Shown: positions 50,796 through 62,660 of the stretch, piece by piece
Numbering within the stretch: position 1 is the stretch's first letter
Layout of the letters: every line of letters starts with the position of its first letter
Origin: Branchiostoma lanceolatum
Taxonomy: Eukaryota > Chordata > Leptocardii > Amphioxiformes > Branchiostomatidae
Direction: 5' to 3'
Assembly (NCBI RefSeq): GCF_035083965.1
Contig: NC_089723.1
Span: forward strand, 33,917,193-33,981,192
Length of the DNA: 64,000 nt
The notes under the pieces: model-generated
Databases searched by the model: none
Told to the model about the DNA's origin: nothing
The model's input: only the letters and a program-made list of their open reading frames with translations
Position numbers and translations under genes: made by a program

Positions 50796-52004
50796 AAACA
50801 CAAGGACACAGTGTATTCAACAAGTTGTATTAGATTCAACTGACCATTTCAAATTTTTACACTGTCTTTGACTGAGATACTTAAATCTCTTACTGCTTGA
50901 AGTTACAGAAATCCTACTGCAGGAATGGGGAGGAGTAATTTCAAATAACATCCATGTAGTAAAACAAAAATGTCCTAACACAAATTCCATATACAGTGTA
51001 CATGTATAAGGCTACCTGCTCTTTGTTTATGTTGGAGAATATTCAAAGGCAACTGTAAACAGCCACATAAGATGTTGGAAATGAGGTGGTTTAGGAAAAG
51101 ATGCACCTCTTTACCTGGTGAGTTTAACCAGTAGTACAAGTGATAGAAGAAATACACTTTAACACACCCTTTCAACAGACTGCGAATTTCATAGACAAAG
51201 AAATCTTATATTTTGTACATTTTGTTGTCTTTTGAATCATAGTTTTAAAATCAAGGGGCACACAAATTCAATTTTGGTCACTCAGCAATCGCTGTATAAT
51301 GGAAAGGTGGCCTAAAATACAACATGTGGCCAGTCACCCATCATAGTCATCATAAGTACTGAATCAGAGACGGTCACAGTAAGCACTTAAAGTTCCTGCC
51401 AACAAAAATGTTTGCAATCCTTGTGACTTCAGTGGATAAATGCTATACAGTAGTTCCATTTAAAAGGTTTGGAAAGGGTTTATATAAGTGGAAAGAACAG
51501 ATTTTCTGACTGGCTTTTCCTGAGATGTTTATTACTTGAATATACCCATTCAAAACCATATGCTGAAAATATAGTCGCAGACAGCAAGAATACACTATTC
51601 TACAGTGATCTGATATTCTGTTCACTAATGTTCAAGTCAGGCCTGTAGGTTATCGCAAAAGGATGCTGTTCTACAAAGACATTGGTATGTTCGTATAAAG
51701 ATATTCCTTTTTTGTACTTTCCTTAGTAACACTTACTAATAGGTATACAATAACTCTTAATTCTTGTCCTTACCCAGTTTATCATTCCTGTTGCTGTGGC
51801 CATTGCTAAAACAGTGCTATTTGCTGTATTTTGGGGGCCAGAGGACATTGTGATTTCTCTTTCTTTCTACCAAACCTCTCCTCTGCCATAATGCTTCCCA
51901 AAGAAGGTCACAGACGCTTAATCTATGCTTAACTTCTGTAAATATATTGTGGCATATGATGTCTCAAATACAAAACACAGTTAGTGCTGGTACAGGCTTG
52001 TTCA
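50796..52004 (-). other. 3' UTR and flank of NFYC
   Basis: AT-rich sequence downstream of the NFYC stop. TTTATT at 51528-51533 (AATAAA on the minus strand) is a candidate poly(A) signal about 475 bp after the stop. No other gene is seen. Confidence 0.45.
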
Positions 52005-55000
52005 TCAAGTCTGCTGTTGCTGGTCCTGCTGCTGTCCATCCTGCTGTATCAGTGCTGTCTGCTGGGTCCCTGCTGTTCCCCCCGAGGGGCTGGACTGTGC
52101 CACAAAGATCTGCTGAGGGGTGGGCGCCCCACTGGTGGGGATGTTCACTTGCTGTAGGAGATATTGCTGGGGGTGGGGAGAGCAGGATGTGGTCATTAGA
52201 ATCTTAACAATACTAGAAGAGTACTAATACACTGTAGTGCCAAAATACAGTCAAACCTGTCTATAGCGGTCACTCAAGGGACTGGCCAAAACTGGCCGGT
52301 AAGGACAGGTGGCCGCTATGGAGAAAATGTCGATTAATTGACCACGAGTGACACTTATTTTCAGTACCCACTGAGATACTAGTACATTTATTCACCGTAC
52401 AGTACACATGTAAACATTGCATAGGTAAGTCACATTTTAGAAAGTCGATTGTTGTTCTTTTACTTCTATTATGGGCTTGAAAAAAGAATTATTGTATCTG
52501 CCAACTCCAAAATCCATGGCTTGCTCGGGCTTCATGTCTGTACAGACCAGCATCGCCATTATCTCTACTCTTGATCCTTCGCGACTGCTTCGCTGCAGGC
52601 ACACGCGTCACCAACGAGTTTTAATCATATGAAACAAAGTCCTTCGCAGCAAAATGCCACCTAGTTAGTTGAGAACAAAATACATGTTGCTCAGTTGCCA
52701 CTTACTGTTCGTTTTCCAGCGTTTTGAAACATAAAATCGTGGCGATAGTTTTCCTTAGTCTGTTGTTGTTTCACTTCCCGCTTGTCATTATCAGCTTCTA
52801 CCATTATGCTAATAGGGTACTCAGAAGAAGGTCGTTCTTTTGATGGCTTTTTTCTTTTCAGAAAATTGCAATAGCCCAAATTTTACATCATATTAATGTT
52901 ATTCATTTTTCTTTTGAAGCTTTTGGTAAAGTAATTATCCTCAGTGATACTTTGCAGCAAAATAAATTTAGCGCATTATACCTCCGAAACAGTGGTGTCT
53001 TCCGTTGACCTTTGTGCTGCTGACTATCAGCGTAATTTTGAAAATCACACGAAACACGTTTTGACTTTGGGACCTGGGAAAACGGATATTGGGCCGGCAT
53101 TCAAACATTTCCCGAACTTACCGCATCAGCTACATGTGCGAGTTGTATTTTCCAAAAGCTGCCGTAATATTTGTCCGGTCGAAATGCACAGAAATGGTCA
53201 ATTTTGCTACGATGTACAAACGCAAGCCATGTGAAGAAAATTACACTGACTTCGCGTCAAACCATGGATTTTCTTACAAAGATAAAACATTCTGGTTTTC
53301 TTTATTATCATCCTATCCAGTTGAGTCCACATAAATTTGATAACTGCGTGAAAAAATGAAGATTTTGAACCCGGCGCGCGGTGGCGATGCGGCTTCTACC
53401 GGCGCGCCGTGACCGTTACCGACAGTGTTACTGTACTCGCGGGACTGAAAATCGTCTGGCCGCGACCGCGTTAGACAGGTGGCCGTTATAGCCTAATTCT
53501 TAATGCTTATGTCAATGGGAAAAATCAAAGGGACCGACAAAAAGTGACCACTATGGGCAGGTGGCCGCTATGCAAAGGTGACCGCTAATACAGGTTTGAC
53601 TGTAGGTGAAGAACACTGAGAATGAGCCAAATCCTTACGTCTGCTTGGAGGTTAACCACATTAGACATTTTTGATCTTCACTCAAAGAAAGTCTCCTTCA
53701 TAAATCAAGTACAAAGTGATCACAATTAATTCAATGAAAAACTGAGACAAGCGTGACTAGTATGAACTCCCTGAACAGAGCCGATTGGAAGCGCGGTGTG
53801 AAGACTAGCCGAATGCTGCACATCCGTGTCAGGGACCCCAGCAGCAGTATAATCAAACAATGGATACTACATGTACTACTAGTACTACTACTGCTACCCA
53901 CCTGGCCATCTGCAGTAAACTGAGTGAACTGTTGCTGTTGTTGTTGTTGTTGCTGCTGCTGTTGCTGCTGTTGTCCAGCTGGTACAGCTATCTGCTGTAC
54001 AAGCTGTCCTTGCTGTGGCTGCTGCTGTTGCTGCTGTTGTTGCTGTGGTTGTTGTTGCTGTTGTTGTTGTTGAGGCTGGGCTAGCCTGATATATTGTAGC
54101 TGGCCATCTTGCACCTGGACCTATGGGTGAACATATAGCTATCAATACGATGGCTTCAAATGAATTGAGGAGAGAATAAGCATAGAGAAAAAATTCCTTC
54201 CGATTTTTCCTATAAACTATGTAGGAATAGATGGGTCAATGAAGTTTCTTCCTAACAGTCTTGTTCAAATTATTTAAATTGTCACCATTCATTCAGCCGT
54301 TCATTTTTCCCTAATATTTACTAGAGTGTACAAAACTTAGTCTATAACCCTGTGCCTGCTGCTTTTTATGAGACTTAAAGTAGGTACTAAGCAGACAATT
54401 TCATTAGCATGTTTTCAAACGTATGGGGTATGAATGAGGAAGTATCAGTGATAGCCAGCCAAGGTAGACAGCCCCGCTTTTTCCGCAAACCCTACGATTA
54501 CAAGAGGTACATTTGACCTGCCCAAGGGAAGGGCAGCAGTCCTTCCTTACGGGTATGTGTTGGATCTGTCCAGTGTTTGGGTCTGTCTGTCACAAGTATG
54601 GAGAATGAATGAGGAAGTGTAAGTGATAGCCAGCCCAAATAGGCAGCCCAGCCTTTTCTGCAAACCCTACAACATCTGACCTGCCCAAGCAGAGGGCAGT
54701 AGTCGTTCCTTACCGGAATGTGTTGGATCTGTCCAGTGTTCGGGTCTGTCTGTTACAACGAAGTATGGGGTGAATGAGGAAGTGTAAGTGATAGCCAGCC
54801 AAGATAGACAGCCAAGGTAGACAGCCCAACCTTTTCTGTAAACCCTACAACAATTGACTTGCCCAAGTGGAGGGCAGTAGTCGTTCCTTACCGGAATGTG
54901 TTGGATCTGTCCAGTGTTCAGGTCTGTCTGTTACAACGAAGTATGGGGTGAATAAGGAAGTGTAAGTGATAGCCAGCCCCAGATAGACAGCCAAGGTAGC

Positions 55001-58000
55001 CAGCCCAACCTTTTCTGCAAACCCTACAACAATTGACTTGCCCAAGCAGAGGGCAGTAGTCGTTCCTTACCGGCATGTGTTGGATCTGTCCAGTGTTCAG
55101 GTCTGTCTGTTACAACGAAGTATGGGGTGAATGAGGAAGTGTAAGTGATAGCCAGCCCAGATAGACAGCCAAGATAGACAGCCCAACCTTTTCTGTAAAC
55201 CCTACAACAATTGACTTGCCCAAGCAGAGGGCAGTAGTCATTCCTTACCGGAATGTGTTGGATCTGTCCAGTGTTTGGGTCTGTCTGCTGGACCATGATG
55301 GTCTGGATGCCCTGCTGCTGCCCCGGCCCCGTCTGCACTTGGATCACCTGCGGTACCGACGTCGTCTGGGAGACATCCGCACTCGATGACATCACTGGGG
55401 CCTAGGGAACAGGTGTCGGCTCTATCAGGATGACGTCTTGATATGCTAAGCTGCTTGATATATGTGTAATTACCTCACGTTTGGGATTGCATGGTAAACA
55501 CTGCAGGTACTACCTATCTTAATCTATATATACATATTTTGTATCAAAATATACATATATTTTGTATCAAAATATACATAATACATTTAGGACCACATCT
55601 GTTAGCAGCGACACATACTTCAATTTTTTTACTTGTAGTGCATAGCAGTCAGAATTGCCCTGGGGAGGGTGACAGTTGGTCACTGAAACGTAAGTCTTGA
55701 ATAAAACACTTACAGTGTTGACGGAGACTGCGGCTGGTTGCGTCTGCACCTGTGACTGCACCTGCGTCTGCACCTGGGTCTGCACCTGCTGCTGGATGGG
55801 ACTCTGCTGGACCACAATCTGGGGAAACAGAGGGCATTGCCATCTCCAGGATTTGTAGAGGAGCAGAGGAATCATCACTTTGATAGACACAACCGCTTAC
55901 AATTTTCCTTTCAAAGTCCGCAAAAAGGGCAAGGCATGTTTCTGGCTATATGCTACCCGTATACAGATTGATAAATACAGAACCTTGAAACTTGAACGGG
56001 GACATCTAGCGATGCCAACACGGGGAACAATGGGTTGAATACAGAGAATGTGCTTCAGTGTGCAAACCATGCTTTCAAACAGGATGTTATGTCACACTGA
56101 AAGAGAAAACTATTTCAAAAGGATGGACCAGAAAGGCTTGTAGGGAAGCCAGGTGGAAATTATTTCTGTGTTCACAGTATCCCTTATAATTCCTTCTCAC
56201 AACATACCAGGGTTCTTACCACTGGTGCAATTTTTGTCTTTTCATTTCACACAACCCCAACTATAGTCTTTTCTGATCCACCCAAAAACATTTAAAAGTC
56301 ACTATGCAATGATTAGTAAAACTTGGTAAAACCATTGAACATTCTCCCCACTTAGGTAGTCTTTTGACACCAAAATTGTATTGGTTAGGGTGTTAGGCAG
56401 CAAGGATAATGGAATGATTTAATGATAATAATGGAATGATTCAGTAATTCTGAGGTAACTTTCAACAAGAATGTTCAGTGCTACAGCTCATGTCCTCTCT
56501 GCTCATCACCCTCTGGCTGGAAAAGCTGATACATGACCACAAAAAGACACACAGTCAAACCTGTACAAGTGACCACCTCTACATAAGGACCACCTGGCCA
56601 ATGTGACCCTTTTTCATGTTCCCTTAGATAATTTTCCCCATCAAGCATTAAGAATCTTGTCTATAGTGACCACTTGCCCACATAGATGTAGGCCATTTTA
56701 GTGGTCCCTTCAAGTGGTCTTCTTGGGCAGTTTTGACTGTACTTGTGTGTGAGCCTTGATGTTTAGATCATCATTTCTGTGTACATCTGACAATGTGGCT
56801 GTCTGAACATTAAAACTGTAGTTACTTGGCAATGCTAAGTTGTAAGTGGTATCATTGTGGGCTTGGCAATAACAGAAACAACATGATCATCCATTGGGAG
56901 TGAAGAATACAGAACTTCTCGATGTAGAGCATTCAGGGAAAACAGTGCAAAGAAAGTTTATATGAGATAGCACATAAGACTGCACATACACTGCCCACAA
57001 CAGCTGAAAAGCCAGGTATGCTAACTTGCCAGCAAATCTGTGTTAAGCCAATTGAAATGTGATTGATACAAAACTCAAACAATGGCGAGAATCACTAGTT
57101 TTACAAGAGAGAGCTCTAAAATCTAGCAGAAGTTGCCAATACTACTATTCCCTGACGTATTTGTGTGTAGCACTAACTTGGTTGGAACGTTGTGTTAGTG
57201 GACTTGGCTGTAGCCCGCCATGTCCCTGCACTCCAATGGCCCTCTGCAAGAATTACAAAACACAGGTAACAAAAAAAATAAACCTGCTCTCTAAGTCTAA
57301 CAGCAACTGCTGCTCTGCCCACTAGAATTGCTAGAGTGTGTCCTTTGTGCTATAGAACAAGTCAACACTAGACTATGTTCTATAGATGTTAACCATGGCC
57401 AGCAAACACACACACAGCACACAGATGACTAGCAGGAGTATCACAAAAGCAGATACTGTAAATGCATTTAAGTTCGCGGTGGTTTTAAGTTCGCCTTTGT
57501 ATCAATAGACAAAGAGGTAGGAGGGCAAAAAAACTGCGGTAGTTTTCAGTTCCAGGTAATGAGCTTTCCGCAAAAACCGCAAACATTTCTGTATTTACAG
57601 TATTCTGACACCTTTGTTCTTTCATGAACATACTCAGACGTGTCATAAGACATGGAGTTAGTACAAAGCTGGTCCTGGTGAACTTGCAAATGACACAGAA
57701 ATTAAATTTCTTCAGCTGTACAATGTCAAGAGGATATAGGCAAATGATTGAATGAACTGTTAGCAGATAGAAGTCTGTTAGTAGTATAGTGTGGGCAAGA
57801 GGGGCACACCTGTTGCGGCTGCGGTGAGATGATCTGCGGCTGCGCTGCGGGAGGTTGCAGGGGGGAAGGAGTGTTTTGAGGAAAAGTGCTCCCCACCTGC
57901 TGCGGCTGGGAAATGATCTGGCTCTGGACGGGCTGCGCGGTCTGCGGCTGGGGCTGGATCTGTCCCACGGCCTGCTGCTGGGGCTGCTGCTGCGGCTGCT

Positions 58001-61000
58001 GCATCTGCACGTGCTGCTGCGCCAGCTGGAAGTAGTACTGCACCTGGTCTGGGGCCATGACGGCCTGTCGTACCTCCTCCTGAAATGCAGGCAGAGGTTG
58101 CATTTTCGAAGTTTTAACAATGCAGCAAATATCTATGTGTATCTGTACGACAGGCTTGTTTCAACTGTGAACTTAAAACACAGCAAAAACGGCCTTTTCC
58201 CTCCTAGACTCAAGTCCGTACTGCTTGTCATACTTCCTCCTAAAATGCAGGGTTTTGGAAGTTGGCAGAAGTTCTATTACTGTGCTACATTGCAGTGGTG
58301 GAAATACTTTTTTTCAGTGTTCTGCAATATTGCAGAATGTCAAAAAAATTTTCTGCAATTTGAAAATATTTTCTGCAAATACACATGCCTCCATACTACA
58401 ACCTTCTCAACTTAATAATGCCTACTTACTTACATTATATCTATAGCTTTGCAACATTGCTGTAATTCTTTATTCTCTCACTCTATCTTTGATTATCACT
58501 ACAAAGATTTTAAGAACAATAACATGCATGTGTGTGAAAAATATTAAATTAATAGAGAAAATTGCAACAGCAAAAGTATATTCAATATCAATCAAATCAA
58601 ATATTCGTTTGATCATTTCAGTATGTGTATCAAAATTAACAACAAATTCAACAGCCTGTCTGATCAGGAGGACAAGGGTATTACATCTGTGTATTAAATA
58701 TGTATTAAATACGTGTTCTGATGCGTATTATGATAAATAATAAATAAGATCGCACGACCTGTGACACAGCCACGGCCCACAGAAAACATGACAAAAAACG
58801 ACAAAAAAATGTAAAATTCAAAATAAAACGCCTTTACGCAAACCTTGGCCTCTGTGTAGTTTTTGTATAAATCTGAAACATTACTATCGGTTTCAAACAT
58901 CGGACTCCGACTTCGGACATTCGGGGAGACTTCAGAGACGGCCCGGCGATGTTAGTTTTTCACGTGGGTGCCCCCCCCCCCATTGTGTCGGCACAGGAGA
59001 AAATGTTCCGCCTTCTCCACACAAGGCGGTGCTCAATATCTATCCGAGTAGTTCGCAACTTCATCGCTGCCATCTGGGCTTCAAGGACCACGGGCTAATG
59101 AAGTGGCCACCGTTTCGTTCCTTCTGTCATCGCCCCCATGCCCCGAGTTCGAGCTCTGAAGAAATCGCAGCTTGCGACATACTTGTTTACGCTAGAGAAA
59201 CATCCGGGAATTGTTTTCCTGACTTTTGCCGACCCCGAGATCCTGACCGCGGAGATTAGCGAGGGTTGACGGAAATGCACGAATTTGACATTTTCTCACA
59301 TGATTCATCCCCGAAGTTATCACGGAAAGTGTCGAAACTCCCCGAAAAAACTGACCTCAAGTAGCACCAGGCAGTCGGAACGCACCGAAATGCCGCCATC
59401 TCGCGCGGCGCTGTAGGCTTCAGTTTATTTACAGCGCCGCTAGTTTGCTTAGTACTAGTAAGTCTATATAATCTCCTGAATTGAGAGCCATTGAATCCTG
59501 AGTCTGATTTTTTTTCTTCTGCAAAATTGCAGATTGTTTAATTTTTCTTCTGCAATCTTGAAAATCTTTATGCAATTTGCAGATTGCAGACGGGTATTTC
59601 GAACGCTGCATTGTATTACTTCTGTGCGTCAAACTTGTTTAAACTGTGAACTTAAAACACCATGGAAACCACTTTTCCCCTCCTAGGGTGAATTGCTTCT
59701 CCTACTTCCTCCTAAAATGCAGCGTTTCGAAAAGTTGGCAGAGGTTCTGTTTTCACGGTTTTATCAACACAGCAAATATCTATTGCTGTGGTATTACTAT
59801 TGTATGAAAGAATTGTTTCAAAACAGATGCCAGAGTTTTCATTAAGTACTGCAACAATGTAACTACAATATTAGTTGTTATTCTGACAACAGCTCTTGCC
59901 CTCACTAAAGAAAGTTCCAGAAAAGTTCACCTGTCTCTTTGGTGGCTTCAGCTCGTCCCTTGGCACAATGTCGATGAGAAAGTCAAACTGGTCGAACTTG
60001 GTAATCGCCATGGCAATGTCATTTCTCTGCAACAAATCACAAAAGTTAAAGATAACACTTGACAGCATCAAGGAATGTAATAAACTATCTTGATTTTTAC
60101 AGTCACTTAGGTTCTCTGATATGCCAGCATCAAACATAATTGAACTTGTATGCTGTCTTTGAAAGTCACTATTAAAATTACATTAAAAGAATTTCTAGGA
60201 CACCCTGTCAAAATGCTTGCAGTGCAGGTACAATTTAATTGTATTTAACACCAACAAATACATCTAGCAAATATCATCATTGTTCAAATTAATTTTAAGA
60301 CATAATTGTTAACTTAGAAAAGCCAGCAACCTGGGTACAAACTCTGATTACTTAGTTTTCTGTCTTTTCAACTTTGGTCTCAAAATGGACAATAAAATTT
60401 CATTCTGTCCCATAATTTTCACAATAATAATTCAACTGAATGAAAAACTCTTGGAGCCCTTACCTGCAGTGTTCTTCTCTTGTTGTCCTCGGTGTGTACC
60501 CAGGCACGGAGCGTCAGCTCACTGATGAAGATCTCACAAGCTTTCGCAAACAGCAGTGGGGCCTCTGCACTGATCATCTGGTATAGAAAACAAAGCCAAT
60601 CAGAGCACGGTCTTACAACAGTTACAGCAACTCTTTACTGAAAATGCATGTACTTTTGCTGTGGTTATCATGAAAGTTTCAAGATTGACAGAACGTAGGG
60701 CTTAAAAATGATTGTGACCTGCAAGCAGTAGACCCTGTGTTGAATCACCAAAGCCTGAGATAGCATACATGAACATTACTTCAAACACAGATTTAGTTTT
60801 TCTGCATTTTCCGGCAACAGCTTCAGCACATGCCATGCCTGTACAGTGTGAATGTCTACGGCACCTGGGCTACGGTATTTAAGGATCCCACATTATGGAA
60901 TATTTTAGCTAAAAGATTTCACTTCTTACCTTGACATCCTCATCCAGTTTCATGATTTTCTTGATCCTAGCCAAGGGTAGTTCTTGGACCTTGAAGTCTG

Positions 61001-61715
61001 CCTGTAATAACAGAAAGAAAAATGATCTGGTACATGTACCTTCTCAGATACTCTGAGCACAGCTAATAAATCATGATCTAACAACCTCCTGATTTTCATC
61101 CTTTGGGGATCAAGATCAATGTGTCGCACATGACAACAGGAAACGACTGAAAAGATCTCCAGTTTACGGTGTGGTATAAAAACTTATCTCTAACAAGATA
61201 TTTTGGGATGCTAAATCGTTACATTTTCCAAGCTGCCCTTACCTGTGTCAACCTGCTTCCTTATCATGGCACAGTCTTACAGCAATTATTTACAGAGCAC
61301 ATAAAAACAATGTTACAGCAATTATTCATATAGCACTTAAAAATGAAGTTTGTATAACACAAACTCCCGCTGTCCGGGGCTTTTATGGAGGCGGGCGCTG
61401 TTGGGCCCTTGAAGTGCGATTCAATCAGGCCATTAAAACTGATCTTACAGCAATTATTCGTACAACACTCAACATCTGCTTGAGGAGGCAGTTTGACACA
61501 GAAAGGAACAGCTAGGATAATGTAACAATTTTAAACTTCCCGCAACATCTGCTTGGAGATTTGATTAGCATAAGACCTACGGGGTTCATGACGCGGATGC
61601 CCTGTAACTGCCTGGGCCAGAAGGTCTGCAGCAGCTGCTGGGCCTCGCTCTGCTGGCCTGAGGCCTGGGTCGCTCCGCCCGCGGCCACGAAGTTCTGGTC
61701 CGCCATTTCCGCCAT
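52005..61715 (-). CDS. NFYC: Nuclear transcription factor Y subunit gamma
   Basis: Histone-fold subunit that dimerises with NF-YB, recruits NF-YA and binds CCAAT boxes in the nucleus. Coding exons in transcript order: 61715-61581, 61001-60930, 60577-60464, 60026-59931, 58079-57810, 55818-55714, 55401-55249, 54120-53902, 52166-52005. All junctions are phase 0 and give 441 residues (vertebrate isoforms about 335-458). The start MAEMADQNF lies directly after an acceptor; a non-coding first exon ending near 62661 is likely. The histone-fold core (residues about 46-139) is nearly identical to vertebrates: [90 protein letters not shown]. The rest is a Gln-rich activation domain including [20 protein letters not shown] and two poly-Gln runs in exon 8. 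The exon 1/2 junction can be drawn two ways with equal length (NPA or NPV before DFKV); the CCC/GTAGGT donor is preferred. Confidence 0.97.
52248..53602. mobile_element. Pogo/Tigger-like DNA transposon remnant in NFYC intron 8
   Basis: CAGTCAAACCTGT at the left and ACAGGTTTGACTG at the right are inverted ends with TA on both outer sides (52246-52247 and 53603-53604). Subterminal GCGGTCACT/AGTGACC-type motifs occur at both ends (ATAGCGGTCACTC, AAGGTGACCGCTAA). The 1.36-kb interior has no intact transposase frame, only short fragments on both strands, so it is not autonomous. Confidence 0.8.
54551..54586 (-). CDS. NFYC: Candidate in-frame cassette exon d of NFYC
   Basis: 36 nt encoding [12 protein letters not shown] with synonymous changes (CACATACCC for CACATTCCG), a GTGACAG acceptor and GTAAGG donor. 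It is the most diverged copy, yet it keeps the frame and both splice sites. Confidence 0.45.
54714..54749 (-). CDS. NFYC: Candidate in-frame cassette exon c of NFYC
   Basis: 36 nt encoding [12 protein letters not shown], identical to the parent peptide, with an AACAG acceptor and GTAAGG donor, phase 0-0. Confidence 0.45.
54892..54927 (-). CDS. NFYC: Candidate in-frame cassette exon b of NFYC
   Basis: 36 nt encoding [12 protein letters not shown] with an intact AACAG acceptor and GTAAGG donor, phase 0-0, one array period downstream of cassette a in the transcript. Confidence 0.45.
55071..55106 (-). CDS. NFYC: Candidate in-frame cassette exon a of NFYC
   Basis: 36 nt encoding [12 protein letters not shown], preceded by a pyrimidine-rich stretch ending GTAACAG and followed by GTAAGG, phase 0 on both sides. 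It is a copy of the exon 7 end ([12 protein letters not shown]). Inclusion between exons 7 and 8 would add 12 residues without a frameshift. Use in transcripts is not shown by sequence alone. Confidence 0.45.
56552..56739. mobile_element. Pogo-type MITE in NFYC intron 5
   Basis: CAGTCAAACCTGT at the left and CAGTTTTGACTG, followed by TA, at the right bound 188 bp. Repeated TGTGACC/GTGACCAC motifs relate it to the larger element at 52248-53602. Confidence 0.7.
57454..57602. mobile_element. MITE with ACTGTAAAT/ATTTACAGT ends
   Basis: TACTGTAAATGCATTTAAG and the inverted counterpart TGTATTTACAGTA flank 149 bp containing TTCGCGGTGG and its partial complement. It lies in the NFYC intron downstream of exon 5. 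Confidence 0.75.
58200..58239 (-). pseudogene. Decayed copy 1 of the NFYC exon 5 head
   Basis: On the minus strand, TGCATTTTAG is followed by GAGGAAGTATGACAAGCAGT. The real exon 5 begins TGCATTTCAG then GAGGAGGTACGACAGGCCGT (EEVRQAV). The copy has an Arg-to-stop change (TGA) at the fourth codon, so inclusion would truncate the protein. Confidence 0.75.
58880..59460 (-). promoter_or_regulatory. CpG-rich promoter-like island inside NFYC intron 4
   Basis: In an AT-rich intron this segment is GC-rich and, on the minus strand, contains GCGCGCGAGATGGCGGC, a TSS/YY1-like element, followed by a 44-nt open stretch ([14 protein letters not shown], 59399-59356) ending at a GTCAGT donor. It could be an alternative NFYC promoter, the first exon of a nested gene, or a transposed promoter fragment. 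The decayed exon 5 heads on either side suggest the whole 58.2-59.7 kb block arrived by duplication or insertion. No downstream exon was identified with confidence. Confidence 0.35.
59675..59711 (-). pseudogene. Decayed copy 2 of the NFYC exon 5 head
   Basis: On the minus strand, TGCATTTTAG then GAGGAAGTAGGAGAAGCAAT, reading EEVGEAI, a second relic of the exon 5 start with surrounding intron (AACTGTGAACTTAAAACAC, CAGCAAATATCTAT) also duplicated. No matching downstream donor was recognised. Confidence 0.7.
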
Positions 61716-62199
61716 CTGTGGGGTGTATAGTGTAATGTTGAGTCTTGGAAGGATTTTTCTTACCATCTTGGTAATGTATATCTAATCTATGCTGGTTAAA
61801 TACAAATGTTCATATCAACAGAGAAAAAAACTTCCCCCCCCCTGCATAAAATATCATTTTAGTAACAACATTGTCATTCTAACATTTTGATATGCTACAA
61901 ATAAAGGTAAGACATCAGGCAACTGCTCTTTCATGCTAAGAGTAGAAAATCATAACAAATTCTGGAGAAAATAGCACATTGACTGATTTGTCCACAATTT
62001 AAAAGTTACATGTTCTGGATATCTTATCACCTTCGCTGGAAAACACTATCGCATTTCTAAATGTGTACTTATTACCAGATTACAGTTTAAAAAAGTGTTT
62101 GCAAAAATTGCAAAAGGAAGGATGTCAAAACAAGAAAAAATTATTTGATATGATTACTAGTATGAGAGCACCGAGATCCTATGCAGTTTTCAATAGTTC

Positions 62200-62254
62200 C
62201 AAGGAGGTTGATTTTAGCCTGGACTCCAGGCTATGTTTATTTTAAACCTCCTTG
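62200..62254. repeat. Small hairpin CAAGGAGGTT/AACCTCCTTG
   Basis: The outer arms CAAGGAGGTT and AACCTCCTTG, and the inner arms AGCCTGGA and TCCAGGCT, form nested inverted repeats over 55 bp. A similar AAGGAGGT/ACCTCCTT hairpin is at about 35389-35408. Confidence 0.75.
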
Positions 62255-62660
62255 ATTATTCTGGCATTTTGTCGGATGACATATCTTTTGTTGGCATTGG
62301 GAATTCACCGTTGAGCGGCTACGTAGCACATCAGGTATACCGTACCTTTGAAAGTTTGAGTGTGAGCATTCGTAGATTTTAACCTGACCGTATTCATCTG
62401 GTCTTTATGCAACTTCTCTCAGTCATCTGAGTATAATGTGCAAGTACATTGTATACGGGAAAACAGCATACAGATGTATGGGTGAGCAAATGAACTACTT
62501 CCGACTTATTCAAGCGGGACGTGACGCCATTATAAAAATGTTTGCAATTTATGACACAAATAAATGTCATTTTCCTCGGAAATTCTTTCACCGTACGTCG
62601 TTGCGCGACCCATCTCCGGCCCGACGCCTGTTATTTGAGGACGCAGCCGCCTTGTCTCAC

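Larger units (their letters stand above)
54417..55290 (-). repeat. ~178-bp tandem array carrying copies of the NFYC exon 7 tail
   Basis: Five units including the parent. Each joins the last 36 nt of exon 7 and its GTAAGG donor to about 142 bp of the following intron (shared phrases AAGTGATAGCCAGCC, AACCTTTTCTG, CAAACCCTACAAC, CCCAAGCAGAGGGCAGTAG). Donor GT positions on the minus strand correspond to about 55248, 55070, 54891, 54713 and 54550, so spacings are 178, 179, 178 and 163 bp. Confidence 0.92.

Noticed and set aside
53860-54084. Leucine-rich 74-residue plus-strand frame
   Set aside because: It is the antisense of the CAG/CAA poly-glutamine tract in NFYC exon 8.
58694-58900. Possible minus-strand exon reading [15 protein letters not shown]
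   Set aside because: It looks protein-like over about 20 residues next to the island at 58.9-59.4 kb, but the donor (GTTTGC) is weak, no acceptor or partner exon fits, and the family is not recognisable.
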